64,000 nucleotides of DNA. Origin: Aureimonas sp. Leaf324 (GTDB lineage Bacteria > Pseudomonadota > Alphaproteobacteria > Rhizobiales > Rhizobiaceae). Under the pieces are notes generated by a model. The model was not told where the DNA came from. It ran no database searches and saw only the letters and a list, made by a program, of their open reading frames with translations. Below, one piece after another: positions 44,724-54,628 of the stretch. A program made the translations under genes and the position numbers. Numbering within the stretch: the first letter of the stretch is position 1; the number at the start of each line of letters is the position of its first letter. Location of the stretch: assembly GCF_001423245.1 (NCBI RefSeq), contig NZ_LMOH01000012.1:247671-311670 (forward strand), written 5' to 3'.

Positions 44724-45557
44724 ATGATGAGTGCCCGCCTTTCGGACCGTGCGACGCTTCACGTCACCGGCGCGGACGCCGAGCCCTTTCTGCAGAACCT
44801 CGTCACCGCCGATCTCGACGCGCTCGCCCCCGGCGAGGCGCGGCCGGCCGCACTGCTGACGCCGCAGGGCAAGATCCTCTTCGACTTCCTCCTCAGCCGC
44901 ATCGACGACGGGCTGCGGCTCGACGTGGCGGCGGGCGCGCGCGGCGATCTCGCCAAACGCCTCGCGCTCTACAAGCTGCGCGCTAAGGTCACGATGACGC
45001 CGAGCGACGAAGCCGTGGGCGCCTTCTGGGAAACGAGCGAGGCACCGGCCGGTGCCGTCGCGGATCGACGCTTCCCGTCCAGCGTCTACCGTTCCTATGG
45101 CATGGACGTCGACGAGGGCGACCCGGCCGCCTTCGAGGCGCTGCGCCTGTCGCTCGGCATCGCCGAGGCCGAGCGGGACTTCCCGGCCTCCGACGTCTTT
45201 CCACACGACGTGCTGCTCGACCAAAACGGCGGCGTGTCCTTCCGCAAGGGCTGCTATGTCGGGCAGGAGGTCGTCTCGCGCATGCAGCATCGGGGCACGG
45301 CGCGGCGGCGCGTGATGGTGCTGCGCGCCGAGGGTCACCTGACGCCGGGCGCCAACGTCGAGGCGGGCGGCCGGACGATCGGCACCGTTCTCTCGGCCCA
45401 TGCGGGGCTCGGTATCGGCATGCTCCGCATCGACCGCCTGGTCGACGCGCTGTCGTCCGGGGCGAGCCTGTCAGCGGACGGCGTTCCGGTCGAGGCCGAA
45501 GTCCCGTCCTGGGCCGGCTATGCTCTGCCCGAAGCCGGAAGCGGCGGCGAGGAATGA
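44724..45557 (+). CDS. ygfZ: Folate-binding Fe-S assembly/repair factor YgfZ
   Basis: A 277-residue GcvT-like tetrahydrofolate-binding protein that supports certain Fe-S enzymes (IBA57 family). The diagnostic motif KGCYVGQEVVSRMQHRGTAR is present, with C177 as the conserved cysteine of K-G-C-Y-x-G-Q-E. The N-terminal part has LSDRATLHVTGADAEPFLQN and LVTADLDALAPG. The gene runs into the next by four bases (ATGA), so an operon ygfZ-HD-phosphatase is likely. Confidence 0.9.
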   Translation: MMSARLSDRATLHVTGADAEPFLQNLVTADLDALAPGEARPAALLTPQGKILFDFLLSRIDDGLRLDVAAGARGDLAKRLALYKLRAKVTMTPSDEAVGAFWETSEAPAGAVADRRFPSSVYRSYGMDVDEGDPAAFEALRLSLGIAEAERDFPASDVFPHDVLLDQNGGVSFRKGCYVGQEVVSRMQHRGTARRRVMVLRAEGHLTPGANVEAGGRTIGTVLSAHAGLGIGMLRIDRLVDALSSGASLSADGVPVEAEVPSWAGYALPEAGSGGEE

Positions 45558-46189
45558 GCGCGACCGGCGCGGCCCGGACCGCCAAGCCGCCCCGCGTCTG
45601 GCAGCGGATGCTGTCGGGGCGGCGGCTCGACCTTCTCGACCCCTCCCCGCTCGATATCGAGATCGAGGACATCGCGCACGGGCTCGCGCGCGTCGCCCGC
45701 TGGAACGGGCAGACGACCGGCGACCATGCGTTCTCGGTGGCGCAGCACTCGCTGATCGTCGAGGAGATCGTCGGCGCCAAGGAGCCCGATCCGCGGTGGC
45801 GGCTGGCCGCGCTCCTGCATGACGCCCCGGAATACGTCATCGGCGACATGATCTCGCCCTTCAAGAGCGTCCTCGGCGGCGACTACAAGGGCGTCGAAGC
45901 GCGACTGCAGGCGGCGGTGCATCGGCGCTTCGGCCTGCCGGCGGAGCTGCCGCCCCCGGTCAAGCGCGCCATCAAGTCGGCGGACCGCGTGTCGGCCTAT
46001 TTCGAGGCGAAGCTTCTCGCGGGCTTCCAGCCGACGGAAGCGCAGGCGCTGTTCGGGCGGCCGGGCGGCACACTTCCCGCGCCCGAGCGCTTCGCACCCC
46101 AGCCGGCGGCCGAGGTCGGCGGGCGCTATCTCGAACGCTTCCGTTTCCTCGAAACCCTCTCCTCCGGCATCAGGGCGATCGCGCCATGA
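45554..46189 (+). CDS. HD-domain hydrolase (YfbR-like)
   Basis: A 211-residue metal-dependent phosphohydrolase. After IEDIAHGLARVARWNGQTTG the metal site appears as FSVAQHSLIVEEI, LLHDAPEYVIGDMISPFK (the HD pair) and KSADRVSAYFEAK. The arrangement resembles YfbR/5'-deoxynucleotidase-like HD proteins, which is the closest group I can name; nucleotides are the probable substrates. Overlaps of four bases on each side tie it to ygfZ and the phosphatase gene. Confidence 0.82.
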   Translation: MSATGAARTAKPPRVWQRMLSGRRLDLLDPSPLDIEIEDIAHGLARVARWNGQTTGDHAFSVAQHSLIVEEIVGAKEPDPRWRLAALLHDAPEYVIGDMISPFKSVLGGDYKGVEARLQAAVHRRFGLPAELPPPVKRAIKSADRVSAYFEAKLLAGFQPTEAQALFGRPGGTLPAPERFAPQPAAEVGGRYLERFRFLETLSSGIRAIAP

Positions 46190-46701
46190 CCTACCTCGTC
46201 GTCTCTTCGCTCGCCGACCTCCACGCAACGGTGGAGAAACACGGCGCGGGCGACGTCGTCACGCTGATCAACGCCGACACGGTGGTCGAGCGCCCCTCCT
46301 CGATCGCGCCGGAACGCCACCTCTTCCTCGGCATGAACGACATCGCCGCGCCGACCGAGGGGCTGACCCACCCGGCCGGGCACCATCTCGACCGCCTCCT
46401 CGAATTCGGTCGCCGCTGGGACCGCGAGAAGCCGCTGGCGGTGCATTGCTGGGCCGGCATCAGCCGGTCGACGGCGGCCGCCTACATCCTGGCGATCGCG
46501 ATCAGCCCGGACCTCGACGAGGAGGCGCTGGCGCAGGAACTGCGACGCCGCGCGCCCTCGGCAACGCCCAACCCGCTCCTCGTGTCGATGGCGGACGAGA
46601 AGCTCGGTCGCGGCGGGCGCATGGTGTCGGCGATCGCCGGGATCGGGCGCGGGGCCGACGCCTTTTCCGGCACGCCCTTCATCCTTCCGCTGACACTTTA
46701 G
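46186..46701 (+). CDS. Tyrosine/dual-specificity phosphatase-like protein
   Basis: A 171-residue protein with the phosphatase P-loop HCWAGISRS: C88 and R94 of the CX5R motif are intact. The general acid Asp is not obvious, though FLGMNDIAAPTEG at residue 45 is the corresponding loop and carries an Asp. It starts TYLVVSSLADLHATVEKHGA, typical of a Rhizobiales group of predicted protein tyrosine phosphatases. The 3' end overlaps the convergent recO by 23 bases. Confidence 0.8.
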   Translation: MTYLVVSSLADLHATVEKHGAGDVVTLINADTVVERPSSIAPERHLFLGMNDIAAPTEGLTHPAGHHLDRLLEFGRRWDREKPLAVHCWAGISRSTAAAYILAIAISPDLDEEALAQELRRRAPSATPNPLLVSMADEKLGRGGRMVSAIAGIGRGADAFSGTPFILPLTL

Positions 46702-47413
46702 CGCGGGCGATCACGCCGAGCGTGCCGACGCGGGAGTCCGGCTCCTTGATCGCGCGCGGCTCCCAGACATGGCGGGCGAGAAAGAAGCCGGTCATCCGGA
46801 AGCCCTCGGCCACGTCGGCCGAGCCGGGGGCGACATCGCCCTTCAGGAAAGCCGGCAGCGGCAAGAGTCTGTCGCGCCACGGCTCGCCGGCGTCGCGGCT
46901 CACCGCGCGGCCGGACTTCGGCGAGACATAGACGAGATCGTCCCGGCCGCCGGTTGCCGCGCAGGTCTCGAGATCGAGCCCGAAGCCGAGCTCTTCCAGA
47001 AGCGCGATCTCGAAGCGCAGGATCAGCGACCCGGCCGCGACCGGATCGTCGAGATGCTCGACGATGAGAGCCAGCGTGTCGAAGAGACGCGGGTGGGCGT
47101 CGCGCTCGGGCAGAAGCCGCAGATGCGCGGCGAGGAGCTGGATGCCGTAGAGGCCGACCGCGCTCTCCATCAGCCGCGCGGCGCGAAGCGTCACGGGCTC
47201 GACCGTCATGAAGCCAAGATGCTCGTCGAGACGCGCGCGCCATGTCGCGTCCACCGTATTGCCGGGCTGGAGCACGGGCTGGAGCCGCCGCGAGCGGCCA
47301 CCGCGCACGAGGCCGAGATGGCGTCCGCGCGAGCGCGTCATCACCTCCGCGACGACGCTCGTCTCGCCCTGGCGGCGGACGCCCAGGACGATGCCTTCCT
47401 CACGCCATTCCAT
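46679..47413 (-). CDS. recO: DNA repair protein RecO
   Basis: A 244-residue RecFOR pathway mediator that loads RecA on SSB-coated single-stranded DNA and anneals strands. It has the N-terminal OB fold (WREEGIVLGVRRQGETSVVA, RGRHLGLVRGGRSRRLQPVL) and a helical C-terminal part with LRFEIALLEELGFGLDLETC. The zinc-finger cysteines of some RecO proteins are reduced: only DLETCAATG is visible. It starts 72 bases after era and overlaps the end of the phosphatase gene. Confidence 0.9.
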   Translation of the reverse strand: MEWREEGIVLGVRRQGETSVVAEVMTRSRGRHLGLVRGGRSRRLQPVLQPGNTVDATWRARLDEHLGFMTVEPVTLRAARLMESAVGLYGIQLLAAHLRLLPERDAHPRLFDTLALIVEHLDDPVAAGSLILRFEIALLEELGFGLDLETCAATGGRDDLVYVSPKSGRAVSRDAGEPWRDRLLPLPAFLKGDVAPGSADVAEGFRMTGFFLARHVWEPRAIKEPDSRVGTLGVIARAKVSAEG

Positions 47414-47485
47414 GCGGCCGCGGCGATCCGTTCCGGTTTCGACAGAGCCTCATATAGGCACGGACGCGCCGGATCGCACGCCCGG

Positions 47486-48433
47486 TCAGCTGTGGAAGTC
47501 GAGCCCCATCTCTCGATAGCGCTCGGGGTCGTCGCCCCAGTTCTCGCGCACCTTCACAAACAGGAAGAGATGCACCTTCTGCTCGGCGGCTTCGGAGATC
47601 TCCTTGCGCGCGGCCGAGCCGATCGCCTTGACCGTCTCGCCCTTGTGCCCGAGCACGATCGCCTTCTGGCTGTCGCGCTCGACATAGATCGTCTGCTCGA
47701 TGCGCACCGAGCCGTCCGGCCGCTGCTCCCAGAGCTCGGTCTCGACGGTCGAGGAATAGGGCAGCTCCTGGTGGAGGCGCAGATAGAGCTTCTCGCGCGT
47801 GATCTCGGCCGCGAGCTGGCGCAGCGGCAGATCCGAGATCTGGTCCTCCGGATAGTACCACGGCCCTTCCGGCAGGCGCGCAGCCAGGAAGTTCATCAGG
47901 TCGTCGCAGCCGGACCCCGTCAGCGCCGAGATCATGAAGACGCGCTCGAACTCGGCCCTGGCGGTGATCTCCTGCGTCAGCCCCAGCAGGCGGTCGCGCT
48001 TGATGCGGTCCACCTTGTTGAGCAGCAGCACCTTCGGCTGCTTCACCTCGGCGAGGCGGTCGAGTATCGCCTGCACCTCGTCGTTGAGGCCGCGATCGGC
48101 GTCGATGATCGGCAGGACGATATCGGCGTCCTTGGCGCCGCCCCAGGCGGTCCTCACCATGGCGCGGTCGAGCCGGCGCTTCGGGTTGAAGACGCCGGGC
48201 GTGTCGACGAAGACGATCTGCGTGCGGTCGCGCATCGCGATGCCGCGCACCAGGGCGCGGGTCGTCTGCACCTTGTGCGTGACGATCGAGACCTTGGTGC
48301 CGACGAGCTGGTTGACGAGCGTCGACTTGCCGGCATTCGGCGCGCCGAGCAGGGCGACGAAGCCCGACCGGGTCGGCCCCTGCGGCTCGGTCGTCTGGGT
48401 CTCGGCATCGGGCGTCTGGTCGGTGTCGGTCAA
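47486..48433 (-). CDS. era: GTPase Era
   Basis: Ribosome-assembly GTPase of about 315 aa that binds 16S rRNA near its 3' end. G1 is GAPNAGKSTLVNQL, the switch region TTRALVRGI, G3 VDTPGVFNPK, G4 LLNKVDRI and G5 ISALTGSG; the KH domain ends ERDSQKAIVLGHKGETVKAI and ARKEISEAAEQKVHLFLFVK. I propose a TTG at 48433, giving MTDTDQTPDAETQ before the conserved TRSGFVALLGAPN, close in length to other Rhizobiales Era proteins. A GTG at 48490 would add 19 residues and lies inside a strong hairpin. Neither start has an ideal ribosome site. It follows rnc. Confidence 0.94.
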   Translation of the reverse strand: MTDTDQTPDAETQTTEPQGPTRSGFVALLGAPNAGKSTLVNQLVGTKVSIVTHKVQTTRALVRGIAMRDRTQIVFVDTPGVFNPKRRLDRAMVRTAWGGAKDADIVLPIIDADRGLNDEVQAILDRLAEVKQPKVLLLNKVDRIKRDRLLGLTQEITARAEFERVFMISALTGSGCDDLMNFLAARLPEGPWYYPEDQISDLPLRQLAAEITREKLYLRLHQELPYSSTVETELWEQRPDGSVRIEQTIYVERDSQKAIVLGHKGETVKAIGSAARKEISEAAEQKVHLFLFVKVRENWGDDPERYREMGLDFHS

Positions 48434-48505
48434 ATCATGGCTCGCAGGTCTTGGCGCGAAACGCGCCGATGAAACAGGATCGCCCGGCACACGGCCGGGC
48501 GCAAG

Positions 48506-49255
48506 TCAGGTGGTTTCCGCCGTCCAGACGCCTTCGCGCAGGAGAATGGCCTCCGCGGCGCGCTGTTCGGCGACACGCTTGGAGGGGCCACGCCCTTCGG
48601 TCGGCTCGACGCCCTCGACGCTCGCGCGCACCGTGAAGACGGGCTCGTGGTCGGGACCCGAGCGGTCGAGGAGCTCGTAGACGGGCGGCGCGCCGGCGCG
48701 CTTGTGCGCCCATTCCTGAAGCTCGGTCTTCGGATCGCGTCGTGCGACCTGAGGCCCTTCCAGATGCGGCGCCCACCGCTTGAGGACGAAGGCGCGGGCC
48801 GTTTCCAGCCCGTGCTCGAGATAGATCGCGGCAATCAGCGATTCGACTACGTCGGCGCGGATCGAGCGGTTCTTGCCCGCCGCCGCGCGCTTCAGATCGG
48901 ATCCGTGGCGGATGAACTCGGCCAGACCGATCTCGTCGGCGATCGCGGCGCAGGTCTGGGCCGAGACCAGCGTGTTCAGACGCAGCGACAGGTCGCCCTC
49001 GTCCGATTTGGGATGCGTCTCGAAGAGCTTCTGCGCGATCACGAGGCCGAGCACGCGGTCGCCGAGGAACTCCAGCCGCTCGTAGCTCGCGTCCGTCGGC
49101 GAGCGCTTGAGGCTCGAATGGGTCAGCGCACGCTGGAGACGGGAGCGGTCGGAGAACGTGAGGCCGAGCCGGGCCTCCAGCCGGTCGAGGGCGTCGGCGC
49201 CGCCCTTCACCCGAGCCATGTCAGGATGCGGCTCGGCCGAAGGCTGGTCGGCCAT
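48506..49255 (-). CDS. rnc: Ribonuclease III
   Basis: Double-strand RNA endonuclease of 249 aa for rRNA processing and mRNA regulation. The RIII domain signature ERLEFLGDRVLGLVIAQKL contains the catalytic acids, with ADVVESLIAAIYLEHGLETA as second acidic site, and the C-terminal dsRNA-binding domain begins DPKTELQEWAHKRAGAPPVY. With the ATG at 49255 the gene overlaps lepB by 49 bases; an ATG at 49219 would shorten the overlap to 13. The family core starts near DALDRLEARLG, so both are possible. The order lepB-rnc-era is conserved. Confidence 0.93.
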   Translation of the reverse strand: MADQPSAEPHPDMARVKGGADALDRLEARLGLTFSDRSRLQRALTHSSLKRSPTDASYERLEFLGDRVLGLVIAQKLFETHPKSDEGDLSLRLNTLVSAQTCAAIADEIGLAEFIRHGSDLKRAAAGKNRSIRADVVESLIAAIYLEHGLETARAFVLKRWAPHLEGPQVARRDPKTELQEWAHKRAGAPPVYELLDRSGPDHEPVFTVRASVEGVEPTEGRGPSKRVAEQRAAEAILLREGVWTAETT

Positions 49256-49941
49256 TCCCAGACCTGGAGCGGCGAGGCGTCGTTCTCCATCGAGAAGAAG
49301 ATGACCTGCGCCTTGCCGACGAGGTTCTCGAACGGCACGTAGCCGACGTCGAAGCGGCTATCGAGCGAGTTGTCGCGATTGTCGCCCATCATGAAATAGT
49401 GGTCGGCCGGCACGACGAACTCGCGCGTGTTGTCGCCGACGGAGTTGGGCTCGGCGTCCAGCGTGTCGTAGGTCACGCCGTTCGGAAGCGTCTCGCGATA
49501 CTTCGGGATCTGCGCGCCCGATTCGCTGGTGAAGAAGCCGTCCGGCTCCTTCGGCACGGCCTGGCCGTTGATGTAGAGCACGCCGTCGCGCATCTGGACC
49601 CGGTCGCCCGGCAGGCCGACGAGGCGCTTGATGTAGTCCGTCTGGACCTCGTTCGGCTTGCGGAACACGATGATGTCGCCGCGCTCCGGGCTGGAACCCA
49701 GGATGCGACCGTCGAAGAGGTCGGGCGAGAAGGGCAAGGAATACTTCGAGAAGCCGTAGGACCACTTCGAGACGAAGAGGTAATCCCCGATCAGGAGGGT
49801 CGGCATCATCGAGCCGGAGGGAATCGAGAACGGCTGGAACAGGAAGGTGCGGATGACCAGCGCAAGCAGAAGCGCCTGGACGACGACCTTCACCGTCTCC
49901 CCGAAGCCACCCTTGTCCTTGCTGACGGCGCGATCGACCAT
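49207..49941 (-). CDS. lepB: Signal peptidase I
   Basis: Membrane-bound serine protease of 244 aa that removes Sec and Tat signal peptides. One membrane helix (VVVQALLLALVIRTFLF) is followed by the catalytic Ser44 in IPSGSMMPTLLIGD and Lys105 in DYIKRLVGLPGD; box E is YFMMGDNRDNSLDSR. The ATG at 49941 is chosen; a longer frame to 50019 adds 26 residues without family resemblance. Export of paoABC products, livJ and the porin would depend on it. Confidence 0.94.
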   Translation of the reverse strand: MVDRAVSKDKGGFGETVKVVVQALLLALVIRTFLFQPFSIPSGSMMPTLLIGDYLFVSKWSYGFSKYSLPFSPDLFDGRILGSSPERGDIIVFRKPNEVQTDYIKRLVGLPGDRVQMRDGVLYINGQAVPKEPDGFFTSESGAQIPKYRETLPNGVTYDTLDAEPNSVGDNTREFVVPADHYFMMGDNRDNSLDSRFDVGYVPFENLVGKAQVIFFSMENDASPLQVWEWPTSLRPSRILTWLG

Positions 49942-50034
49942 GCGCTTTTCGTTCCCGGTTGCCGTGGGCACCCTCGGCCGCACCCCGGCTCTAGTAATGT
50001 CTTGTATACGTTTGGGCAACGGGCTTGCCGACGC

Positions 50035-50439
50035 TCAAGGCTCGTCCGGCAGCGCCTCGATGATGACGAAGGCCTGGGCGAGCGGAAAGTCGTCGGTGAT
50101 CGTCACGTGGATGACCGGCCGGTGCCCCGCCGGCATCAGGGAGCGGAGCCGCTCGGCGGCCCCGTTCGTCAGCGCCATGGTCGGTTTGCCGCCGGGCAGG
50201 TTGACCACGCCCATGTCGCGCCAGAAGACGCCCTGCGACAGGCCCGTGCCGAGCGCCTTGGCGCAGGCTTCCTTGGCGGCGAAGCGCTTGGCGTAGGAGG
50301 CGGCACGCTGGGCCCGCCGGTCGGACTTCGCTTGCTCGACCGGCGTGTAGACGCGGGTCGTGAACCGCGCGCCGTGGCGCTCCAGCGTCTTCTCGATGCG
50401 GCGGATGTCGATGAGGTCGCTGCCGATGCCGACGATCAT
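50035..50439 (-). CDS. acpS: Holo-[acyl-carrier-protein] synthase
   Basis: A 134-residue phosphopantetheinyl transferase that activates ACP. The signature [20 protein letters not shown] supplies the Asp8 metal ligand and [18 protein letters not shown] the Glu/Lys site; [11 protein letters not shown] follows. The ATG at 50439 overlaps the stop of the DUF2062 gene (ATGA). It sits upstream of lepB, as in many Rhizobiales. Confidence 0.94.
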   Translation of the reverse strand: MIVGIGSDLIDIRRIEKTLERHGARFTTRVYTPVEQAKSDRRAQRAASYAKRFAAKEACAKALGTGLSQGVFWRDMGVVNLPGGKPTMALTNGAAERLRSLMPAGHRPVIHVTITDDFPLAQAFVIIEALPDEP

Positions 50440-50999
50440 GGGGCCGGCTCCGCGGCCGGCGCGCCGCCCGCCTTGTGGGCGCGCGCCGCCTGGAAGCTGC
50501 GAACGCCGACGAGGATCAGCGCGTAGGACACCAGCGCGAAGAACAGGCCGAGCGGGATCGATCCGATCAGCATGGGTTTCAGATACGGCCCCCAGATCGC
50601 GGCGATGTCGCCGTGCGCGAGAGCGGCGCCGAGACTCTCGGGCGCCCGCCCGTCCGGGATTTCGGCGGCCGTCAGGAAGCGGCCGGCCTCGTAGGTCGCG
50701 CCCCAGATCAGCGGGTAGGTCAATGGATTGCCGATGAGGCATCCGAGCGCCGCCGCCGGCAGGCTGCCGCGAACGACGTAGGCGATCACGAAGGCCATGA
50801 CGAAATGGAAGCCGAGGAGCGGCGTGAACGTCGCGAAGACGCCGGCCGCGACGCCCGCCGCGATCGCATGCGGCGTCGCGCGCAGCCGCAGCACGCGCTT
50901 CTTCATGTAGAGGAGCGAGCGTCGCCACGAGCGGCGCGGCCAGAGGGCGTGGCGCAGCTTCTGCGAGAGGGTTTCCGGCTGGCGGCGCCTGAACAGCAT
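50436..50999 (-). CDS. DUF2062 membrane protein
   Basis: A 187-residue protein of unknown function. A basic N-terminus ([20 protein letters not shown]) is followed by helices around [40 protein letters not shown] and [20 protein letters not shown], the DUF2062 hallmark, with a further helix [21 protein letters not shown] chose the ATG at 50999; an upstream GTG at 51029 adds ten residues. It is coupled to acpS. Confidence 0.87.
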   Translation of the reverse strand: MLFRRRQPETLSQKLRHALWPRRSWRRSLLYMKKRVLRLRATPHAIAAGVAAGVFATFTPLLGFHFVMAFVIAYVVRGSLPAAALGCLIGNPLTYPLIWGATYEAGRFLTAAEIPDGRAPESLGAALAHGDIAAIWGPYLKPMLIGSIPLGLFFALVSYALILVGVRSFQAARAHKAGGAPAAEPAP

Positions 51000-51085
51000 G
51001 AGGCGAGGTGTTCCTGAAGCGAGAGGCACCTTGAGCGAGCGATACGGCCGTCGCCCCGCCTGCCGACCCGTGCCTGAGGTCGGGG

Positions 51086-51664
51086 CTAGAGCGAGCGGCT
51101 ACCGGGCTTGATGGGCGCAATTGCGGCAAGCTCGGGCGGCAGTTCGTCCGGCGCGTAGCTTGGCACCTCGTACTGGGCGAGCGAGACCAGCGGTACGCCG
51201 ACGTCGACCTTGCCGGCCGACCGATCGACGACGCACCCGGCCGCCAGAACCTCGGCGCCGAGCTCCCGCAGGCACTCGATCGTCTCGCGGATCGACAGGC
51301 CGGTGGTCACGATGTCCTCGACGATCACGACACGCGCCCCGCGCGGGATCTCGAAGCGGCGCAGGCGAAACGTGCCGTTCTCGCGCTCGACATAGATCGC
51401 CGGCGCGCCGAGGTGGCGCGAGGTCTCGTAGGACGGGATCAGCCCGCCGACGGCCGGGCCGACGATGAAGTCGATCGGCCCGTCGATCGCGGCGCGCAGC
51501 TTCTCGGCGAGCGCCTTGCAGAGCGTCTCGGTATATTGCGGGTGCATGAACACCCGCGCCTTCTGCAGGAAGACCGGGCTGCGGCGTCCCGAGGTCAGGA
51601 TGAAGTGTCCCTCGAGATAGGCGCCAGCCTTGCGAAAGATCTCGATGACGTCTTCGGTCTGCAT
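51086..51664 (-). CDS. pyrE: Orotate phosphoribosyltransferase
   Basis: A 192-residue enzyme making OMP from orotate and PRPP in pyrimidine synthesis. The PRPP site [20 protein letters not shown] is diagnostic, with [20 protein letters not shown] and [18 protein letters not shown] before it. The ATG at 51664 has AGGA nearby; a longer start adds 24 residues. It is 38 bases downstream of rel on the same strand. Confidence 0.94.
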   Translation of the reverse strand: MQTEDVIEIFRKAGAYLEGHFILTSGRRSPVFLQKARVFMHPQYTETLCKALAEKLRAAIDGPIDFIVGPAVGGLIPSYETSRHLGAPAIYVERENGTFRLRRFEIPRGARVVIVEDIVTTGLSIRETIECLRELGAEVLAAGCVVDRSAGKVDVGVPLVSLAQYEVPSYAPDELPPELAAIAPIKPGSRSL

Positions 51665-51702
51665 GTCCGACGGTTCCTGCCTCAGGGGTATGCCTTCGGA
51701 GA

Positions 51703-53895
51703 TCAGCCGTTCACACGAATGGCATCCGTCACGCAAGTCTTCGCGCGCAACTGATTGAGCGTGCGCGTCAGGTGCTGCAGGTCCCAGACCTCCAGATCCA
51801 GCACCATGGTCGTTAGGTCCGGGGCCGTCTGCGTCATCGAAAGGTTGTGGATATTGGCGTCGTTGAGCGCGATCGTCTCGGCGATCTCGGCCAGCGTTCC
51901 CGGCTCGTTCAGCGCGACGACGCGGATCTTGGCCGGGAAACGCGCGGTCGTCTCGGTATCGAGGTCCCAGCGCACGTCGATCCAGCGGTTCGGCGAATCG
52001 TCGAAGTCCATCAGCGCTGGAGACTGGATCGGGTAGATCGTGATCCCCTTGCCCGGCTCGAAGATGCCGACGATCCGGTCGCCCGGCACCGCGCCGTCCG
52101 GCCCGAAGCGCACCGGCAGGTCGCCGACGGCGCCGCGGATCGGAAGCTGAACGAGGCTCGCGTCCCCCACCTCCTCCGGCACGCGGAACACGAGGCCGAT
52201 CGCCGAGCGGATATTGAACCAGCCGTCCTTCTCGGCGTGCAGCACGCCCTTCGCCGCGCGGCTGTCCTGAAAGTCGGGATGCACGGCGCGAAACACGTCG
52301 GCCGAGGACAGCTCACCCCGCCCGACCGCGGCGAGCGCGTCGTCGAGTTCGCGAAAGCCGACCTTGGCGAGATAGGGCTTCAGCCCGTCGCGGGTGAAGG
52401 TCTTGCCCGCGCGATGGAAGGTCCGCTCCAGGATCTGCTGGCCGAGCCCACAATACTGCTTGCGGATCGCGAGGCGCGCCGCCCGCCGGATCGCCGAGCG
52501 CGCCTTGCCGGTCACGGCGACGCTTTCCCAGGCCGGTGGCGGCGTCGCGGCCTTGGAGCGGATGATCTCGACTTCGTCGCCGTTGGTGAGTTCGGTCACC
52601 ACCGGCATGATGCGGCCATCGATCTTGCAGCCGACGCAGGTGTCGCCGACGTCGGTATGGACGGCATAGGCGAAGTCGATGGGCGTCGCGCCGCGCGGCA
52701 GCGCGATCAGGCGGCCCTTCGGCGTGAAGCAGAAGACCTGGTCCTGGAACAGTTCGAGCTTGGTGTTCTCGAGGAATTCCTCCGGCGTGTCACCTTCGGA
52801 CAGCATCTCGATCGTGCGGCGCAGCCAGGAATAGGCTTCCGACTCGGTCGACAGCGCGACCTGCCCGTCCTTGTAGAGCTCGTGGGCGGCGATACCGTAC
52901 TCGTTGACGTGATGCATCGATCGCGTGCGGATCTGCAGCTCGACGCGCTGGCGCGACGGTCCGACGATCGTGGTGTGGATCGAACGGTAGCCGTTCTGCT
53001 TCGGGATCGAGATGTAGTCCTTGAAGCGGCCGGGCACGAGCGGCCACGTGCGGTGCACGATGCCGAGCGTGCGGTAGCAGTCCTCCTCGTCGGCGACGAT
53101 GACGCGAAAGCCGAAGATGTCGGACAGCTGCTCGAGCGACAGCGCCTTGCGCTGCATCTTGTTGAAGACCGAATAGGGCTTCTTCTGGCGGCCGGACACG
53201 CTGGCGGCGATGCCCTTTTCTTCCAGCCGTGCGGTCAGCGTCTCCTCGATCTGCTCGATCGTGCCGGCATGCCGCTCGCGAAGCTCGGCCAGTCGCTCGG
53301 TGACGGTCGCGAAGGCCTCGGCGTTGAGGTACTGGAACGACAACGTCTCCAACTCTTCGCGCATGTCGTGCATGCCCATGCGCCCGGCGAGCGGCGCATA
53401 AATCTCCATCGTCTCCTCGGCGATCCGGGCACGCTTTTCCGGCTTCATGTGATGAAGCGTGCGCATGTTGTGCAGCCGGTCGGCGAGCTTGACGAGAAGG
53501 ACGCGGATGTCGTCGGCGATCGCCAGCAGGAGCTTGCGCAGGTTCTCGGCCTGCGCGGTCTTGCGCGAGACGAGGTCGAGCCGCCGGATCTTCGTCAGCC
53601 CCTCGACGAGCGTCCCGATCTTCTGGCCGAAGAGCTGGTCCAGCTCTTTCCGGGTGGCATCCGTGTCCTCGATCGTGTCGTGCAGGAGGGCGGTCGCGAT
53701 CGTCGCTTCGTCGAGGTGAAGCTCGGTGAGGATCGCGGCGACTTCGAGCGGGTGCGAGAAGTACGGATCGCCGTTCACGCGCTTCTGCGCACCATGCTTC
53801 TGCATCGCGTAGACGTAGGCCCGGTTCAGGAGGCCCTCGTCGAGGTTCGGCTTGTAGGCTGCGACACGCTCGACGAGTTCGTACTGCCGCATCAT
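51703..53895 (-). CDS. rel: Bifunctional (p)ppGpp synthetase/hydrolase
   Basis: A single RSH enzyme of 730 aa controlling the stringent response. Hydrolase HD domain: [18 protein letters not shown] and [17 protein letters not shown], with catalytic HD and ED pairs intact. Synthetase domain: [20 protein letters not shown] and [20 protein letters not shown]; the RFKD loop is the RxKD form of bifunctional enzymes, not the EXDD of RelA. The C-terminal TGS ([20 protein letters not shown]) and ACT ([20 protein letters not shown]) domains sense the ribosome and amino acids. The first of two adjacent ATG codons is used. It is preceded by the rpoZ terminator, so it has its own promoter or depends on read-through. 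Confidence 0.95.
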   Translation of the reverse strand: MMRQYELVERVAAYKPNLDEGLLNRAYVYAMQKHGAQKRVNGDPYFSHPLEVAAILTELHLDEATIATALLHDTIEDTDATRKELDQLFGQKIGTLVEGLTKIRRLDLVSRKTAQAENLRKLLLAIADDIRVLLVKLADRLHNMRTLHHMKPEKRARIAEETMEIYAPLAGRMGMHDMREELETLSFQYLNAEAFATVTERLAELRERHAGTIEQIEETLTARLEEKGIAASVSGRQKKPYSVFNKMQRKALSLEQLSDIFGFRVIVADEEDCYRTLGIVHRTWPLVPGRFKDYISIPKQNGYRSIHTTIVGPSRQRVELQIRTRSMHHVNEYGIAAHELYKDGQVALSTESEAYSWLRRTIEMLSEGDTPEEFLENTKLELFQDQVFCFTPKGRLIALPRGATPIDFAYAVHTDVGDTCVGCKIDGRIMPVVTELTNGDEVEIIRSKAATPPPAWESVAVTGKARSAIRRAARLAIRKQYCGLGQQILERTFHRAGKTFTRDGLKPYLAKVGFRELDDALAAVGRGELSSADVFRAVHPDFQDSRAAKGVLHAEKDGWFNIRSAIGLVFRVPEEVGDASLVQLPIRGAVGDLPVRFGPDGAVPGDRIVGIFEPGKGITIYPIQSPALMDFDDSPNRWIDVRWDLDTETTARFPAKIRVVALNEPGTLAEIAETIALNDANIHNLSMTQTAPDLTTMVLDLEVWDLQHLTRTLNQLRAKTCVTDAIRVNG

Positions 53896-53920
53896 GCCCG
53901 AATGCCTGCTCCGTTCGCGG

Positions 53921-53958
53921 AAAAAAGAAAGGGCGCCCGGCCGGATCGGCGGGCGCCC
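53921..53958 (-). terminator. Strong intrinsic terminator of rpoZ
   Basis: On the minus strand a nine-base stem GGGCGCCCG/CGGGCGCCC, extended by inner pairs, is followed by TTTCTTTTTTCC. It lies 55 bases past the rpoZ stop and just before the rel start. Confidence 0.9.
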
Positions 53959-54012
53959 CTTCAATATAGGTTGCGTTGCGGCAAAACCGGAAGGGCCGAA
54001 GCCCTTCTCGGG

Positions 54013-54420
54013 TCAGAAATCGTCGTTCTTCTCGGGCGGGATCAGGCCCTCGATGCCGGACAGGAGATCGTCCTCCGACATGCGGTCGAAGGCGATGTTG
54101 TCGTCGTCGTCCGCCGCCGTGGTCGTGGTGCCCTCCGAACCCGCGTCGGCGATCGCACCGGCGACCGGCGCCTGCGGCTCGGGCTCGTCCACCTCGACAT
54201 GCTTCTGCAGCGAGTGGATCAGGTCTTCCTTGAGGTCGTCGGGCGAGAGGGTCTCGTCGGCAATCTCGCGGAGGGCGACGACCGGGTTCTTGTCGTTGTC
54301 ACGGTCCACCGTGATCGGCTGGCCCTGCGCGATCTGGCGCGCGCGATGGCTGGCGAGCAGGACGAGCTCGAACCGGTTCTCGACCTTGTCGACGCAATCT
54401 TCTACGGTGACGCGGGCCAT
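54013..54420 (-). CDS. rpoZ: RNA polymerase omega subunit
   Basis: A 135-residue omega subunit that helps assemble RNA polymerase. The conserved core [39 protein letters not shown] and [20 protein letters not shown] is standard. The last 65 residues are acidic and of low complexity ([28 protein letters not shown]), an extension usual in this order. AAGGAGA gives a strong ribosome site. In some proteobacteria omega takes part in ppGpp binding, which fits with its place before rel. Confidence 0.95.
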   Translation of the reverse strand: MARVTVEDCVDKVENRFELVLLASHRARQIAQGQPITVDRDNDKNPVVALREIADETLSPDDLKEDLIHSLQKHVEVDEPEPQAPVAGAIADAGSEGTTTTAADDDDNIAFDRMSEDDLLSGIEGLIPPEKNDDF

Positions 54421-54628
54421 GCCTGTCTCCTTGGGAACGGACGCAGTAAGCTGAAGGGCCTCGTGTAGCCTCTTGACTTTGGAAGCACAAGGGGACAGCC
54501 GCGCGGTTCGCGACGGCGCGCCTCGCAGACCGTTCGCCTGGCTGGCCTTCGCGCCGTGCGCGTCCTATTCTTTTCATCCCTGCGGGAGCCTTCGCCTCCC
54601 CTGCCGCTCCCCACTTCCGAAGGTCGCC

